Under the pieces are notes generated by a model that ran no database searches, had not been told where the DNA came from, and saw nothing but the letters and a program-made list of their open reading frames with translations. Of a stretch of 64,000 nt of DNA, positions 52,372-62,928 are shown piece by piece; positions within the stretch are counted from its first letter, which is position 1, and every line of letters begins with the position of its first letter. The DNA comes from Gerris lacustris (taxonomy: Eukaryota; Arthropoda; Insecta; Hemiptera; Gerridae). The DNA lies in the NCBI GenBank assembly GCA_951217055.1, contig OX578286.1:29642720-29706719 (forward strand), read 5' to 3'. The position numbers and the translations under genes were made by a program.

Positions 52372-52800
52372 ATAACTCTTGTGTTGTCTGGCAGGACTCT
52401 TGTGTTGTCTGGCAGGACAGGACTCTTGTGTTGTCTGGTAGGACTCTTGTGTTGTCTGGCAGGACTCTTGTGTTGTCTGGCAGGACTCTTGTGGTGCCTG
52501 GCAGGACTCTTGTGTTGCCTGGCAGGACTCTTGTGTTGTCTGGTAGGACTCTTGTGTTGTCTGGCTGGACTCTTGTGTTGTCTGGTAGGACTCTTGTGTT
52601 GTCTGGCTGGACTCTTGTGTTGTCTGGTAGGACTCTTGTGTTGTCTGGCAGGACTCTTGTGTTGTCTGGTAGGACTCTTGTGTTGTCTGGCAGGACTCTG
52701 GTGTTGTCAGGCAGGCCTCTTGTCTGGCAGGACTCTTGTGTTGTCTGGCAGGACTCTTGTGATGTCTGGCATCACTCTTGTGTTGTCTGGCAGGACTCAA
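52372..52800. repeat. 21-bp tandem repeat, about 20 copies
   Basis: Unit CTCTTGTGTTGTCTGGCAGGA with CTGGTAGGA and CTGGCTGGA variants alternating in the middle, giving a 42-bp sub-period. The longest open frame of the window (223 codons, 52273-52944 plus) and a 158-codon minus frame are read-throughs (LCCLAGL repeats); no start context or domain supports a gene. Confidence 0.95.
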
Positions 52801-53159
52801 AAGTTATCAGACCAAACAGTTTCTAAACAAAATAAAATAATTCATTTTGTATTTTTTTATATTTTTATCATTGGTGCACAGCAAAAAAGTTCAGAAAAAG
52901 GGGGCATGGATCCTGAAAAAATATCTCCCTATAGATTCTCATAACCATTTTAGCATGCCCAATAATGTAAGCCGTACAGCGTAACCTACATTTCAAATTT
53001 GAGCTAAATATCTCAAAAACTAAGCTGAAGGAGATATAAATAAAACAGTAAAAAACTTAAAATTTTAACACCCTACAAATCGGTAACGAAACGATTGTGG
53101 ACTTATATTTATATGCATTTTTAGTCATGAAATTAGCCAAAGAACGTATGCACGTTATG
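52801..53159. other. Unique stretch
   Basis: ATTTGAGCTAAATATCTCAA, AAACTAAGCTGAAGGAGATA resembles the interior phrase of the A-to-K repeats, so a further diverged member may be present. No gene. Confidence 0.35.
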
Positions 53160-54440
53160 CACGAAATCCGTTTCAGACATCAGGGATCATGTTAGGTTCC
53201 GTGTCTGAATGTCGGTCTGTCGTTCAATTTTTGCGAACCAACATATCTTAAAATCTACACGTCCAATTTTAATGAAATTTGGGTGGTAGGTCATAATTAG
53301 CCCATTGTTGGTCCATATACAGTAGAGTCTCGCTAATCCGGGTTTGACGGGACCGGACCCAGTCCGGATTACCGAAAGTCCGGATTAAACGGAATCAGTT
53401 TTAAAATATAATATAAAACAAGTTTTGGTTGAGAAAAACTATTAAAATCGATGTTATAATCGTAAAAGTTACTTCTACTAGTCTCAAAAACATACTTGTA
53501 CAACGTATGTTCACTATTTTAGGACTGTTCTGTCACCGTCACCAGTCCAAATATCAAATGAATTAAAATAAAATTAAAATCTACTAAGCAGGTGCAGGTA
53601 TAGAAGGGACTTCCAGGGAAACAAGCTGTGTTCCGATATAAAATTCGAGCAACGGCTAATTATTTATCTTTAATTATCTTGGCGAAATTTCACGGAACTG
53701 CGTTGAGCCCCCTTAAAACTCTCTCACCATCTTACTCGTATTTTATTGTATTTCCTGGATTACACTACCTTTTTATCTTCCGCCCTACATTTCTATGGAA
53801 CCAAAAGAGATTTGTCGATGTTCTTACTTATTCTAAATCTGTTAATTTTTAACAGAAATACCGGGTATTCCTCGTGTCGGAACGTTGGAATGTACACATG
53901 TAAACAATTCTAGGAACAATTTTATATAAATTTTAATAGACAATATAAGCAGAAACTTCAATAATCTTAACAATTCATAAATCTGAATTAGCCCTGGTTC
54001 CAATTTGTACATAGTTTTTAGCCTGTCCGGATTATACGGATGTCCGGACTAGCGGGGTCCGGATAAGCGAGACTCTACTGTAAGTTTCAATCTTCTGCGC
54101 TTATTTGTTTCTCTTCCATATGCGCTCAAACATACATCTATTTACACCTATAGCTTCAAAAGTACTTATTCGAATTGAACCAAACTTTTATAGTTTATCG
54201 AAAGTTACCCGCAGATAGCCCCAGATTAATATGAACCGTATGCGCTCTTTAACTTTTGCTAAATTGATACTTTAATTCGTGTAAAAACTCAAAATAATTT
54301 TGACAGATTAAAAAAAAAAAAAACGGAGGAATCAATTAAACCAATTAGACAATAATGGCTAATAAAAGTATAAAATCAATAAAGTACGTGGATAGGATGA
54401 GAGGAAGCTATTTGCTACACCAATGGCAGTCTATTTTTTA
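53160..54440 (+). mobile_element. Family A repeat, copy A9, split by a pogo-like element
   Basis: 5' part (53160-53319) begins inside family A at GAAATCCGTTTCAGACATCA and runs to TTGGTCCATA. 3' part (54081-54440) resumes with AGTTTCAATCTTCTGCGC and ends GGATGAGAGGAAGCTATTTG, CTACACCAATGGCAGTC and a T-rich tail. Joined, the two parts restore ...GTCCATATAAGTTTCAA, as in the other A copies. Confidence 0.85.
53320..54080. mobile_element. pogo/Tigger-like non-autonomous element, 761 bp, TA target duplication
   Basis: Ends CAGTAGAGTCTCGCT...AATCCGG and CCGGATAAGCGAGACTC...TACTG are inverted repeats of about 22 bp, flanked by TA (53318-53319 and 54081-54082). CAGTAGAGTCTCGCTNATCCGG-type ends are a hallmark of the pogo/Tigger branch of Tc1/mariner. 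Further GTCCGGATTA words lie inside both ends. No transposase is recognised; the 74-codon frame at 53628-53852 has no DDE or helix-turn-helix signature. It interrupts A9, so it is younger than A9. Confidence 0.9.
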
Positions 54441-54454
54441 CACTGAATTTAATT

Positions 54455-54740
54455 CTGTTATCTGCCGTCATTTTAAAAATGTAGACTTTGAACTTCGAAA
54501 CTTTAACGCTAAATAATTTCTAAACTTTTTCTCCGATTGATCTAAAATTCACACCAACGATACCTTTCTATTAGACAAGTAAATCTTTTATAATTTATCT
54601 TAAAATCTGTCTCCATTTTGAAATTATCGGCTTTTTTAAAATTTTTATACAGGATAGTTTTGTTTACTTTTTTAAATACCTCTTTAAACAGACTTTTTTT
54701 CACCGGACTTAACTTTTAACGGACAAACAAAATTATAATT
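54455..54740 (+). mobile_element. Family L repeat
   Basis: TTATCTGCCGTCATTTTAAA, AAATTATCGGCTTTTTTAAA, TTTTGTTTACTTTTTTAAAT and CACCGGACTTAACTTTTAAC; compare 42160-42270. Confidence 0.4.
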
Positions 54741-54750
54741 CACATAATAC

Positions 54751-54897
54751 AAAAAATAGTATATTATGTTACAAGGCTGTGAAGTGAGTTTTTTCTTTAC
54801 TGCGGCAATTACATTTACTGTCGAGCGAAGCGAGACAGTAAATATTGCCAAGGTAAAGAAAAAACACTTCAAAGTCGCGTAGCATATGCTATTTTTT
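54751..54897. repeat. Long hairpin, arms about 65 to 72 bp
   Basis: The left arm (54751-54822) contains AAAAAATAGTATATTATG and GAAGTGAGTTTTTTCTTTAC, ending ATTTACTGTC. The right arm (54834-54897) contains GACAGTAAATATTGCC and GTAAAGAAAAAACACTTC, ending CATATGCTATTTTTT. The loop is GAGCGAAGCGA. Likely a small foldback element. The minus frame at 54684-54872 is an artefact. Confidence 0.85.
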
Positions 54898-55469
54898 CCG
54901 AGGTAGCAGACGATGAAAAAACATTAAATATTAATCACTAATCAATATATAATAATAACAAATATTAGTACATACTTAAGACTTAAAAAAAGAAACCTTA
55001 AAATGAGGTTACACTATAAGAAAAGATAAATAAAACGCATTGACATCTAGCGGATTTTTATCGTACTAGAAGCATTTCTACAAAGACTGCAGCACTACTA
55101 ACGGAAGTTTTGACAACTACCCGCCGTAAAGAAAAAATCTTTTAGTGCCTAGGACGTAAAAGATTTTTTCTTTACAGCTAGGAGTAATGAAAAGATTTTT
55201 TAAGTCCACGTAATGAAAAAATGGATTTTAGCTATGTTTTTTAGGCTCTAAAGTTACTATTTCACAGCCTACCACGGAAAAAAATTATTTATTGGTTTAT
55301 TTTTGGTAAGGAAAAGGTTCGAGACGCCCTGTGTTCGATTTTTTTTTATAATAAAAAGGTAATAAATAATTCTGAAACGTCAATATAGTTAATAATTTCT
55401 CATTTATGTTTGTTTTATCTTTACAATCCTTACACTTAGTTAGACTTTTAACAGTCGATAAATCCTAAA
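54898..55469. other. AT-rich stretch with a perfect 19-bp hairpin
   Basis: At 55126-55175, GTAAAGAAAAAATCTTTTA and TAAAAGATTTTTTCTTTAC flank the loop GTGCCTAGGACG. Several GTAATGAAAAGATTTTTT-like words follow (55187-55230), so this may be part of the same family as the hairpin at 54751. No gene. Confidence 0.6.
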
Positions 55470-55477
55470 ACAATATA

Positions 55478-55486
55478 TATATATTG

Positions 55487-55572
<86 letters not shown>
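55478..55572. repeat. (TA)n microsatellite
   Basis: About 90 bp of TA repeats with one TTGTTA interruption. Confidence 0.95.
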
Positions 55573-55576
<4 letters not shown>

Positions 55577-56050
55577 TGTAATAAAACATTGGGGAGATTT
55601 GTTTTATAAAAATGATGAACTTTTGGGCAATATTTTTATCATAAATGCCCGAACTTTTTGAAATTTATAAAATAATAAAATTAATATTCTTTCAACTCAT
55701 TTATTTGAGTTAAACACGTTATGAATTGATGTCGTTGCATATTGTTTAAGTTATTTGCTTTATAGTACTGAGCAGAATAATAGGTAACAGTTAAGATCTT
55801 CCTTTAAGAATAGTTTTCAATAAATGAAAATCGGACTTAAAATACCTCTCATACTTATAGTGATATTGAATTAATAAATTTTATGATATAAAATTTTCTT
55901 TATTTATTTCTAAGAATGTATTCAAAATTTGAAAGTACCTTCTATAGTAGTAGTTTTTTCTTATATATAGAAAATGTCCAGTGTTGAAATATTAAAAATT
56001 AAAATGTGCGTGGTACAAAACTAAACAATAAAAGATATGGCAACCTAGCA
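55573..56050. other. AT-rich unique stretch
   Basis: No gene or repeat recognised. Confidence 0.35.
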
Positions 56051-56067
56051 ACCGAACACCGTGTTTT

Positions 56068-56268
56068 TCATCGGCGGCACACATGGGGAAACTCTACTAT
56101 TGTACTTAACAAGTGGTAATTTACATTTTGATTTTTACTTTTAGCTAAATCAAATTGAATTATATCATAATCTCGCAAACTGGAATTTTTCCCGCCAATA
56201 TTACTTACATGGTTAGATTCGTACCTATTTAAATACTTGTGTGAGGATGTGGCTTGCCCGAAAACCAC
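56068..56268 (-). other. Unrecognised short open frame with protein-like composition
   Basis: A 66-codon minus frame (MVFGQATSSHKYLNRYESN..., then NIGGKNSSLRDYDIIQFDLA and ending VEFPHVCRR) is less repetitive and less biased than other frames in the window. It overlaps no recognised repeat. No domain is visible. It could be an old mobile-element fragment or chance; I do not claim a gene. Confidence 0.15.
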
Positions 56269-56289
56269 TCATGCATTGCTGGCTAAGAA

Positions 56290-56704
56290 AACCCTGTGAA
56301 ATGAAGTGTTTTACAAGTCAGACACAGTGACCATTTAATAACCCAAGTTTATAGAAGTGTAACAGGTCGATGATTGGTGATTGATTAAAACAACAAGTGG
56401 TTATTGGTTTAGTGATTTATGTATGGTTTGGTTTAGTATTTATGATTTAAAATAAGTACTATTTATGCAATAAGGGCCGGACACAGAGAGCGTGTTGGTT
56501 CCATGAGGAGGTTATGAATAGGTTACCCGGCGAGGGTTATGAATGTCAGCACTTCCTCCTAAACCGCTAGAGAAGATGTACTTGGATGTATAGAGGATGT
56601 ACTGTACATCGTAATTTTGTAAGGTTTGTTTAAACAGAAATGCATAAGTGTTTTGTGGGTTAGCCAGATTCTCACTTATTGCGCGCCCCAACTGCTTTAT
56701 TTCG
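56290..56704. other. Unique, more GC-balanced stretch
   Basis: GGGCCGGACACAGAGAGCGT, ATGAGGAGGTTATGAATAGG and GGCGAGGGTTATGAATG (a repeated GGTTATGAAT word) precede TTATTGCGCGCCCCAACTG. The last could be an LTR boundary region, but I find no matching LTR. Not assigned. Confidence 0.3.
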
Positions 56705-56800
56705 ACCTTAAAACTTATAAACCCATCAAAATCGAATTCTGATGCTCACAATACTTTCTCTTTTTATATATATTGCATATATATGAGAAAGTAAATAAAA
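56705..56800 (-). mobile_element. Family B 5'-end fragment
   Basis: CCTTAAAACTTATAAACCC, CAAAATCGAATTCTGATGC, CACAATACTTTCTC and TATATGAGAAAGTAAATAAA match the family B start in reverse. Confidence 0.65.
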
Positions 56801-57429
56801 AACAATAATAAAACGTTAAAGGCTTAAACTCTCTTTTGTGTTATATAGAAGGTTTTTTTTTCTTTCAGCTGTTTGATATAAAAGGTTATAAAGTTTTTCG
56901 TTAGAAATCTTACCGTGGAAAAGCTGTGGTTTGGAGTTTTTCTCTCTATTCTAGAGTTACTTTAGAGGTGATAGAAGAGAAGAGCTTTAAACGTGAAGTA
57001 ACACTTGCCAAGTTGTGCAAGAGGGAAGGAAAAATGATAAGAGAAAATGATAAGAACAAACTCCGGTAAAGAGAGTCTGAGATTTAATGATAAGTTCTCA
57101 AGAAGGATTCTTATACGTCGAGTACAAAGCTTGAAGGTAAGAGAGCTTTGGTATTTTTAAAAAGGCTAAAAATGTAAGATATCGCACGCTTCTATATACC
57201 ATCTTCTTTTACAGTAAACCTAAAGACAACTATATACTAAGCACCGCGTGGCTCTATTATTGATGCAATAAATATTAGATATTAATAAAATAGTTAATGA
57301 TGACGAGTTGGTAGTTAAAAAGAGGATGATTGTAATTAAGAGCCGTGTAGTGGGGGAGAAGGGTGCCTTTCTACATATTCCTTAACTTACATGTTCCGAC
57401 CATCTTCATTTCAACAATTATAAAATGTA
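56801..57429. other. Unique stretch
   Basis: No repeat family recognised; purine-rich around 56950-57080. Confidence 0.35.
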
Positions 57430-57850
57430 ACACTTCACTACTCAAAAACTACTGCTTCTATTAAGTTGAAATTTTACATGCCTGTTTTAATTGTACTATA
57501 AACTATGTTTACGAAGTTTTAACAAAAATCGTTTCATTAGAACGTAAAATATCGGTAAAAACGTTGTTTTCTCTATTTAACACGTTTAGGTCCGCTTTAA
57601 TAGTTTTAACAAAAGACACACGGAACCAAAATTGTTCCCTGATGTCTGAAACGGATTTCTGTGTTGGAATTTTTGAAATCGGAGACATAAAATTTTTTCG
57701 TTCTTAAGAACGATCATGTAGCTTCCGTTACCTTTGTTAGGCTTTAAATAAATATGGAAAAATGGCTTGTAAATGCATATAATCATAAATCACAAAGTAC
57801 GTGCTAGGATGCGAGGAAGCTATGCGGTACACAAATTGGCAGTCTATTTT
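57430..57850. mobile_element. Mosaic of family C and inverted family A pieces
   Basis: 57430-57605 matches the family C interior (TTGAAATTTTACATGCCTGT, CATTAGAACGTAAAATATCG, AACACGTTTAGGTCCGCTTT). 57606-57745 is the reversed family A 5' region (TTCCCTGATGTCTGAAACGG, CGATCATGTAGCTTCCGTTA). 57746-57850 is a forward family A 3' end (GATGCGAGGAAGCTATGCGG, CAAATTGGCAGTC). Three pieces, two orientations. The frame at 57586-57786 is a read-through. Confidence 0.7.
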
Positions 57851-57959
57851 TAAACATATTTAAAATTTCAAATAATTTCGGTGATTTTGCTCCATATAAA
57901 TTTGATCCATAGATTTGCTCCAGAATAATTACTTTGATTATTATACAAACATTTACGCA

Positions 57960-58745
57960 ATAAGTTGAAGTATATAATCAATAATTCTTATGCCTAACAT
58001 ACGTCCTGGTAGGCCTGGCAGTTTCGACTGAACAGTACGTCTGAAGATCTGCCGCATGGGCGTGTGTATATGATTCGGTCGAATGAGCGTGTGTATGATC
58101 CAGCCGAATGACCGTAAGTAAGGTCCGGTCTCGTGTATATGACCCGGCCGCAAGAGTGTGCATAGGATCCGGCCGCAAGAGCGTGTGTATGATCCGACAG
58201 CATGACTATGTGTAAGATCCGGCCGAATGACTATGTGTAAGATCCGGTCGAATGACTATGTGTAAGATCCGGTCGAATGACTATGTGTATATCAGGTCGC
58301 ATGAGTGGGTATAGGATCAGGCTCCACAAGCGTCGAGCGTATGTATGATCCAGCCGAATGACCGTATGTAAGATCCGTTCTCCTGAGCGTGCGTATGATC
58401 CGGCCAAGTACAGCGTGTGTATGATCCGACCGCACGAGCGGGTATAGGATCTGGCTGACACGCTCGTGTGTATGATCCAGCCGAATGACCGAATGTAAGA
58501 TCCGTTCTCCTGAGCGTGCATATGATCCGGCCAAGTACAGCGTGTGTATGATCCGACCGCACGAGCGGGTATAGGATCTGGCTGACACGCTCGTGTGTAT
58601 GATCCAGCCGAATGACCGAATGTAAGATCCGTTCACCTGAGCGTGTATATGATCCGGCAAAGTACAGCGTGTGTATGACCCGACCGCACGAGCGCGAGCG
58701 GGTATAGGATCCGGTCTACCGAGCATGAATATGATCCGGACTCTT
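57960..58745. repeat. GC-richer tandem array, 24- to 26-bp units in a 126-bp higher-order period
   Basis: Basic unit like GCGTGTGTATGATCCGGCCG. GATCCAGCCGAATGACCG recurs at about 58348, 58474 and 58601, so five units form a 126- to 127-bp block repeated three times, with simpler units to the left. Long minus frames in all three registers (57953-58726) are read-throughs. Confidence 0.93.
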
Positions 58746-59178
58746 AAACTAGCAACACTGTCCAGTCCATGCCTTCAAATGTACTGTCTAGCTTAAACTG
58801 ACAGGCTAGCCGGATCGTACATTATGTAAAAAGCGTTAAAAATCATTAAAATATTCAGGAATGAATAATGTGTAAAAGCCAAGGTAAAAATCTTTTAATC
58901 TAATTATGAGGGTTTTTCCAAGTGAAAAGCAGAGCCAATTAAAATCAAGATTCTAATTAATTATTTTAATTTTCTTTTAAAAGTTCTTCATTTTCAATAG
59001 CTTATTTACAGAACTAACTCTTCTAAAAACCCTTATTTAAAGAGAATAATTATTTAAATATTTATTAATTTTATTTTTTTAATTATACCCTCTATCTTTT
59101 ATTACTTAAATTATCTGCATTACAATTCTCTCTATTTTATGATTTTCCATTCATTGCTGGAATACTTGTGTACACGTT
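58746..59178. other. Unique AT-rich stretch
   Basis: No gene or repeat family recognised. A short duplicated TGTCCAGTCC/TGTCTAGC motif lies near 58760-58810. Confidence 0.35.
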
Positions 59179-60771
59179 TTTTTAGGGTTTCGTTGGTAAA
59201 ACCAAAAAAAAGAAACCCTTATAGTTTCGTTCCTGTGTCCGTCTGTCACTCTGTACGGTTCCAATAACTTTTGAACCAAAAAAGATAAAAACGTGAAACT
59301 TTCCAGTATAAAAGATCGTTTTGACGCACACACAGGAAAAATATAGCGAACTTAATATTATCAGCTGTTCAAATTCAAAATGGCGGATAATTCACGTCGC
59401 GAAAAAAATATATTTTTTTATAATTTTGAGTGGGGTATCAAATGAAAGGTATTGAAGAGTAGAATAGAAATATATATACCACTTAGGGATAGTGGTTAAT
59501 TTTCAGCGCTATTTTGTCAAAAAACATCGAAATTTTGCGTGTCCCCCCCCCTAAAATCGTATTTCCGCTATTACTAAAAATATAGAAAAATATGCAAAAT
59601 GTGTGGTCTGCTGGGCCATAGAAAAAATAAGATTAGCCATCTGATCTGATTTACTGGAAATTCAAGATGGCGGATAATTCATGTCACTCGAAAAAAAATA
59701 TTTTTTTATAATTTTGAGTGGGGTATCAAATGAAAGGTATTCAAGAGTAGAATAGAAATATATATACCACTTAGGGATAGTGGTTAATTTTCAGCGCCAT
59801 TTTGTCAAAAAACATCGAAATTTTGCGTGTCCCCCCCCCTAAAATCGTATTTCCGCTATTACTAAAAATATAGAAAAATATGCAAAATGTGTGGTCTGCT
59901 GGGCCATAGAAAAAATAAGATTAGCAGTTTGATCTGATTTACTGGAAATTCAAGATGGCGGATAATTCATGTCACTTGAAAAAATTTTTTTTTTTATAAT
60001 TTTGAGTGGGGTATCAAATGAAAGGTACTGAAGAGTAGAATAGAAATATATATACCACTTAGGGGTAGTGCTTTATTTTCAGCGCCATTTTGTCAAAAAA
60101 CATCGACATTTTTCGTGTCCCCCCCCCTAAAATCGTATTTCCGCTGTTACTAAAAATATAGAAAAATATGCAAAATGTGTGGTCTGCTGGGCCATAGAAA
60201 AAATAAGATTAGCAATTTGATCTGATCTACTGGAAATTCAAGATGGCGGATATTTCATGTCACTCGAAAAAAAATATTTTTTTATAATTTTGAGTGGGGT
60301 ATCAAATGAAAGGTATTCAAGAGTAGAATAGAAATATATATACCACTTAGGGATAGTGGTTAATTTTCAGCGCCATTTTGTCAAAAAACATCGAAATTTT
60401 GCGTGTCCCCCCCCCTAAAATCGTATTTCCGCTGTTACTAAAAATATAGAAAAATATGCAAAATGTGTGGTCTGCTGGGCCATAGAAAAAATAAGATTAG
60501 CAATTTGATCTGATCTACTGGAAATCCAAAATGGCGGATAATTCATGTCACTCGAAAAAAAATATTTTTTATAAATTTTGAGTAAGGTATCAAATGAAAG
60601 GTATTGAAGAGTAGATTACAAATATATATACCACTTATGGATAGTGTTTTTTTTTCGGCGCCATTTTGTCAAAAAAACTTTTCTCTCCCCCCCCCTCCCC
60701 CCTTCTAATTTTGTGTTCACAATACCAACGAAACCCTTTTTACGTGAGACTTCACGCCTTACCAATTTTCT
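59179..60771 (+). mobile_element. Family D element, copy D2, with internal 288-bp tandem repeats
   Basis: Same ends as D1: T-rich start, AGGGTTTCGTTGGTA; 3' TACCAACGAAACCCT, TTTTA, hairpin CGTGAGACTTCACG, CCTTACCAATTT. TGGGGTATCAAATGAAAGG starts at 59431, 59719, 60007 and 60295, with a fifth, diverged unit (TAAGGTATCAAATG) at 60583, all exactly 288 bp apart. The sequences outside 59179-60771 and 36411-38288 share nothing, which fixes the element limits. The final unit is the same diverged type in both copies. The 60-codon frame at 59151-59333 is a read-through. Confidence 0.88.
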
Positions 60772-61196
60772 TTAAATGAAATAAAAATAATTTGGTACAA
60801 TATTTCTTTAATTAACTTGAATAAAAGCAAAATAAGAGATATAATTTGAATGATCAACCTTATATTATGATTATGTTTATTTCTAAAATTGCATTTCATA
60901 GTTGACTTTCAAGAACTTATAAAAAGAATCGGGAAAAAGTTACTCATGTATATACTTTTATTTTAAAATATTTACTTTGATCGAGAATGACATGTAATGG
61001 TACTTTTATAGTTGGTCTAAGATAGAATGTTGTTCTAGAGTTTTTGCTAGTTTAGAACGGGGATGGGAGGAACGATTCCGTGAGTGGAACGAGCTACATA
61101 GTTTCGTTCCAAACCAATAACTTGTTATTTTTGGAACGTTTCAGTTAACGTTCCCAAGACAGTTTCTCGTTTACTTCCTGTAAACGAGACTGTTTA
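60772..61196. other. Unique stretch
   Basis: No gene recognised. AGTTTCTCGTTTACTTCCTG and TAAACGAGACTGTTTAC near 61150-61195 form a small inverted pair. Confidence 0.35.
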
Positions 61197-61500
61197 CAAG
61201 TGTCTGACGGACACTTCTAGCTTGATGATCAAGCTAGAATTTTGTGTACAAGTTAAACTTTTAGTGCCTTTTAAGAATATGTGGTCGGCTAAGTTCGTTT
61301 GCTGGAAATAGCTTGCCAATAGGCATTTTTAAAAAAAAACAAAAACCAAAAACAAACTGGTGCAGAGTGGCCATTTCAGCCCATTAGGGTGGACAATGTG
61401 ATTTTCATGATCCTGATTACAAAATTAGTTAGTAGACCGAAAATCAAGTTGATGTTAGTTTGTCACTTGATATGTTAGTTATTCAAATATTACTCCAAAT
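61197..61500 (+). mobile_element. Family H repeat, copy H3
   Basis: AAGTGTCTGACGGACACTT (a palindrome), then TTCTAGCTTGA, TGA, TCAAGCTAGAA (61215-61239, a perfect palindrome with 11-bp arms). TTTTGTGTACAAGTTAAAC, TATGTGGTCGGCTAAG, GACAATGTGATTTTCATGAT and AGTTAGTAGACCGAAAATC follow. The right part shows that the spacer of the 17-kb palindrome belongs to the family. Confidence 0.75.
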
Positions 61501-61739
61501 CAAAGTGGCCCCTTATATTAATATTAATAGTTTTATCACAATATTTTCTACTTATTTATTAGACCTCACATTCCTTAAGAAAATATGTTAAACTTAAGTT
61601 TAATTAAAATTCAAATGTATTTTGTAACCTAATTAATTAAAATTATGTTAAAAAGAAAAAGAATTAAGTTGAAAATGACTTTGTAGTATAAGCAGTATAA
61701 AACCTTCTCTTATGCTTAAAACTTCAAAAAGAAAGTAAG
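61501..61739. other. AT-rich unique stretch
   Basis: Nothing recognised. Confidence 0.3.
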
Positions 61740-61960
61740 ATTAAACAGGGAAAAGGGGCAAAGAGAATAAACCCATAAAGCCCATATTGGGGGCACCCGA
61801 GCCCCTCAGCTGCTGCAATTCTGTAACGAATGTTTCTACACTAAGCCCTAGGGTGCTCTAACATCTAGCTCCCCCCACCCCGAGCCGTGGGAGGCTAGAC
61901 CCATACCCTCGAATAAACTAGCTACTACAACCAATGAATTTCAATAAATACAATCCCTTT
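61740..61960. other. GC-richer island of unknown origin
   Basis: AAAGCCCATATTGGGGGCAC, CCGAGCCCCTCAGCTGCTGC, CTAAGCCCTAGGGTGCTC and CCCCACCCCGAGCCGTGGGA stand out from the AT-rich surroundings. No open frame of note. It may be the 5' untranslated part of a retroelement in reverse; not assigned. Confidence 0.3.
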
Positions 61961-62324
61961 ACACTAACACTAAAATTCCACTACATCGTGCTCTAAACCT
62001 TCTGCTACAGTTTTTCTCCCTCCAAAAGAAAAAAAGAAAACTGTTATTTGATTATAAAGTAAAGAAAAGCAATTGTACCCTTCTTTTTTTATAAATAGAA
62101 AAGTATATGTATCCAGAACTTGACTTTCTCATCTACTCTAAAAACAAAATCGGTTGGACAAACACAAATTGAAATGTCACCTGTACTAAGTTGAGATGAA
62201 GATATTGTATATTATAATTATAATGTATCATTTTTATTTATTTATTATTATACATATATATAAAGTGTTTAACAGGTGGTTGTTTACATTTCGTTTTCAA
62301 TTTAATTAAATTTTATTACTATCT
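61961..62324. other. AT-rich unique stretch
   Basis: Nothing recognised beyond ATAT-type runs near 62210-62265. Confidence 0.3.
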
Positions 62325-62895
62325 CATATAAAGAGGAAGTATTGTGATGGCGTGTAAATTCGATGTAGAGATTTTTGATGGATTTACACGTTTTGAGGTC
62401 CCTTGAGTCCAAAAAAGTGGTTTTTAAAAAATGTCAGTCTGTGCAGACGCCTTGACCCTAAATTACAGGGCCGATTCTGACAAGATTTGGCATACATGTT
62501 TAGAAAAACCATACCCCGAGGCGAAATGGAGAAATGAATTTTAGCTCCAAATTTGGGGATGTTGCCCTTAAAAACTCTGAAAAAACGTGATAGAATGATT
62601 TCTTGAAAACGGATCCGACGATTTTGATTAAAAAATTCTAAAATGTAGTCCATTTAAATACAAATATAACGGTATAAGCCGTTTTCCCGGAAAAAATCTA
62701 GTTTCTGAGACAATAGCTTTAAACGCAGACGGAGAGAGGCCGGGTTTGGTACCCCGCCGAGGAGTTATTTTTATGATATGTTCAATAATAGTAAAAATGT
62801 AGAGACAAAACTAATAAATGTTAATTACTGGACTCAGTAATTATGAAGTCGTATATGAGAAAGTTTTTCTGAGTTGTCTCGGACCAATTTTTTTT
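62325..62895 (+). mobile_element. Family B repeat, copy B5 (most complete)
   Basis: 5' TACTATCTCATATAAAGAGG; interior GTTTTGAGGTCCCTTGAGTC, GGGCCGATTCTGACAAGATT, GGAGAGAGGCCGGGTTTGG. 3' subterminal TATATGAGAAAGT, hairpin CTGAG-TTGT-CTCGG, tail ACCAATTTTTT. It defines the 3' end of family B. The minus frame at 62384-62653 is a read-through. Confidence 0.85.
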
Positions 62896-62928
62896 TTGCT
62901 ATAATATTTTGGCAACTAGATTTTTTTT

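Noticed and set aside
52273..52944. Longest open frame (223 codons)
   Set aside because: It reads through a 21-bp tandem repeat (LCCLAGL units); other frames over the same array, on both strands, are also open, and there is no domain or start context.
53628..53852. 74-codon frame inside the pogo-like element as a transposase
   Set aside because: No DDE/D catalytic spacing or DNA-binding helix is seen, and 761 bp is too short for the enzyme.
57953..58726. Six overlapping minus-strand frames with RPDHTHA-like repeats
   Set aside because: All three registers are open because the GC-richer tandem array lacks stops; not a protein repeat family.
61740..61960. GC-richer island as rRNA or CpG-island promoter
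   Set aside because: No rRNA-like conserved words and too short; left as unassigned.
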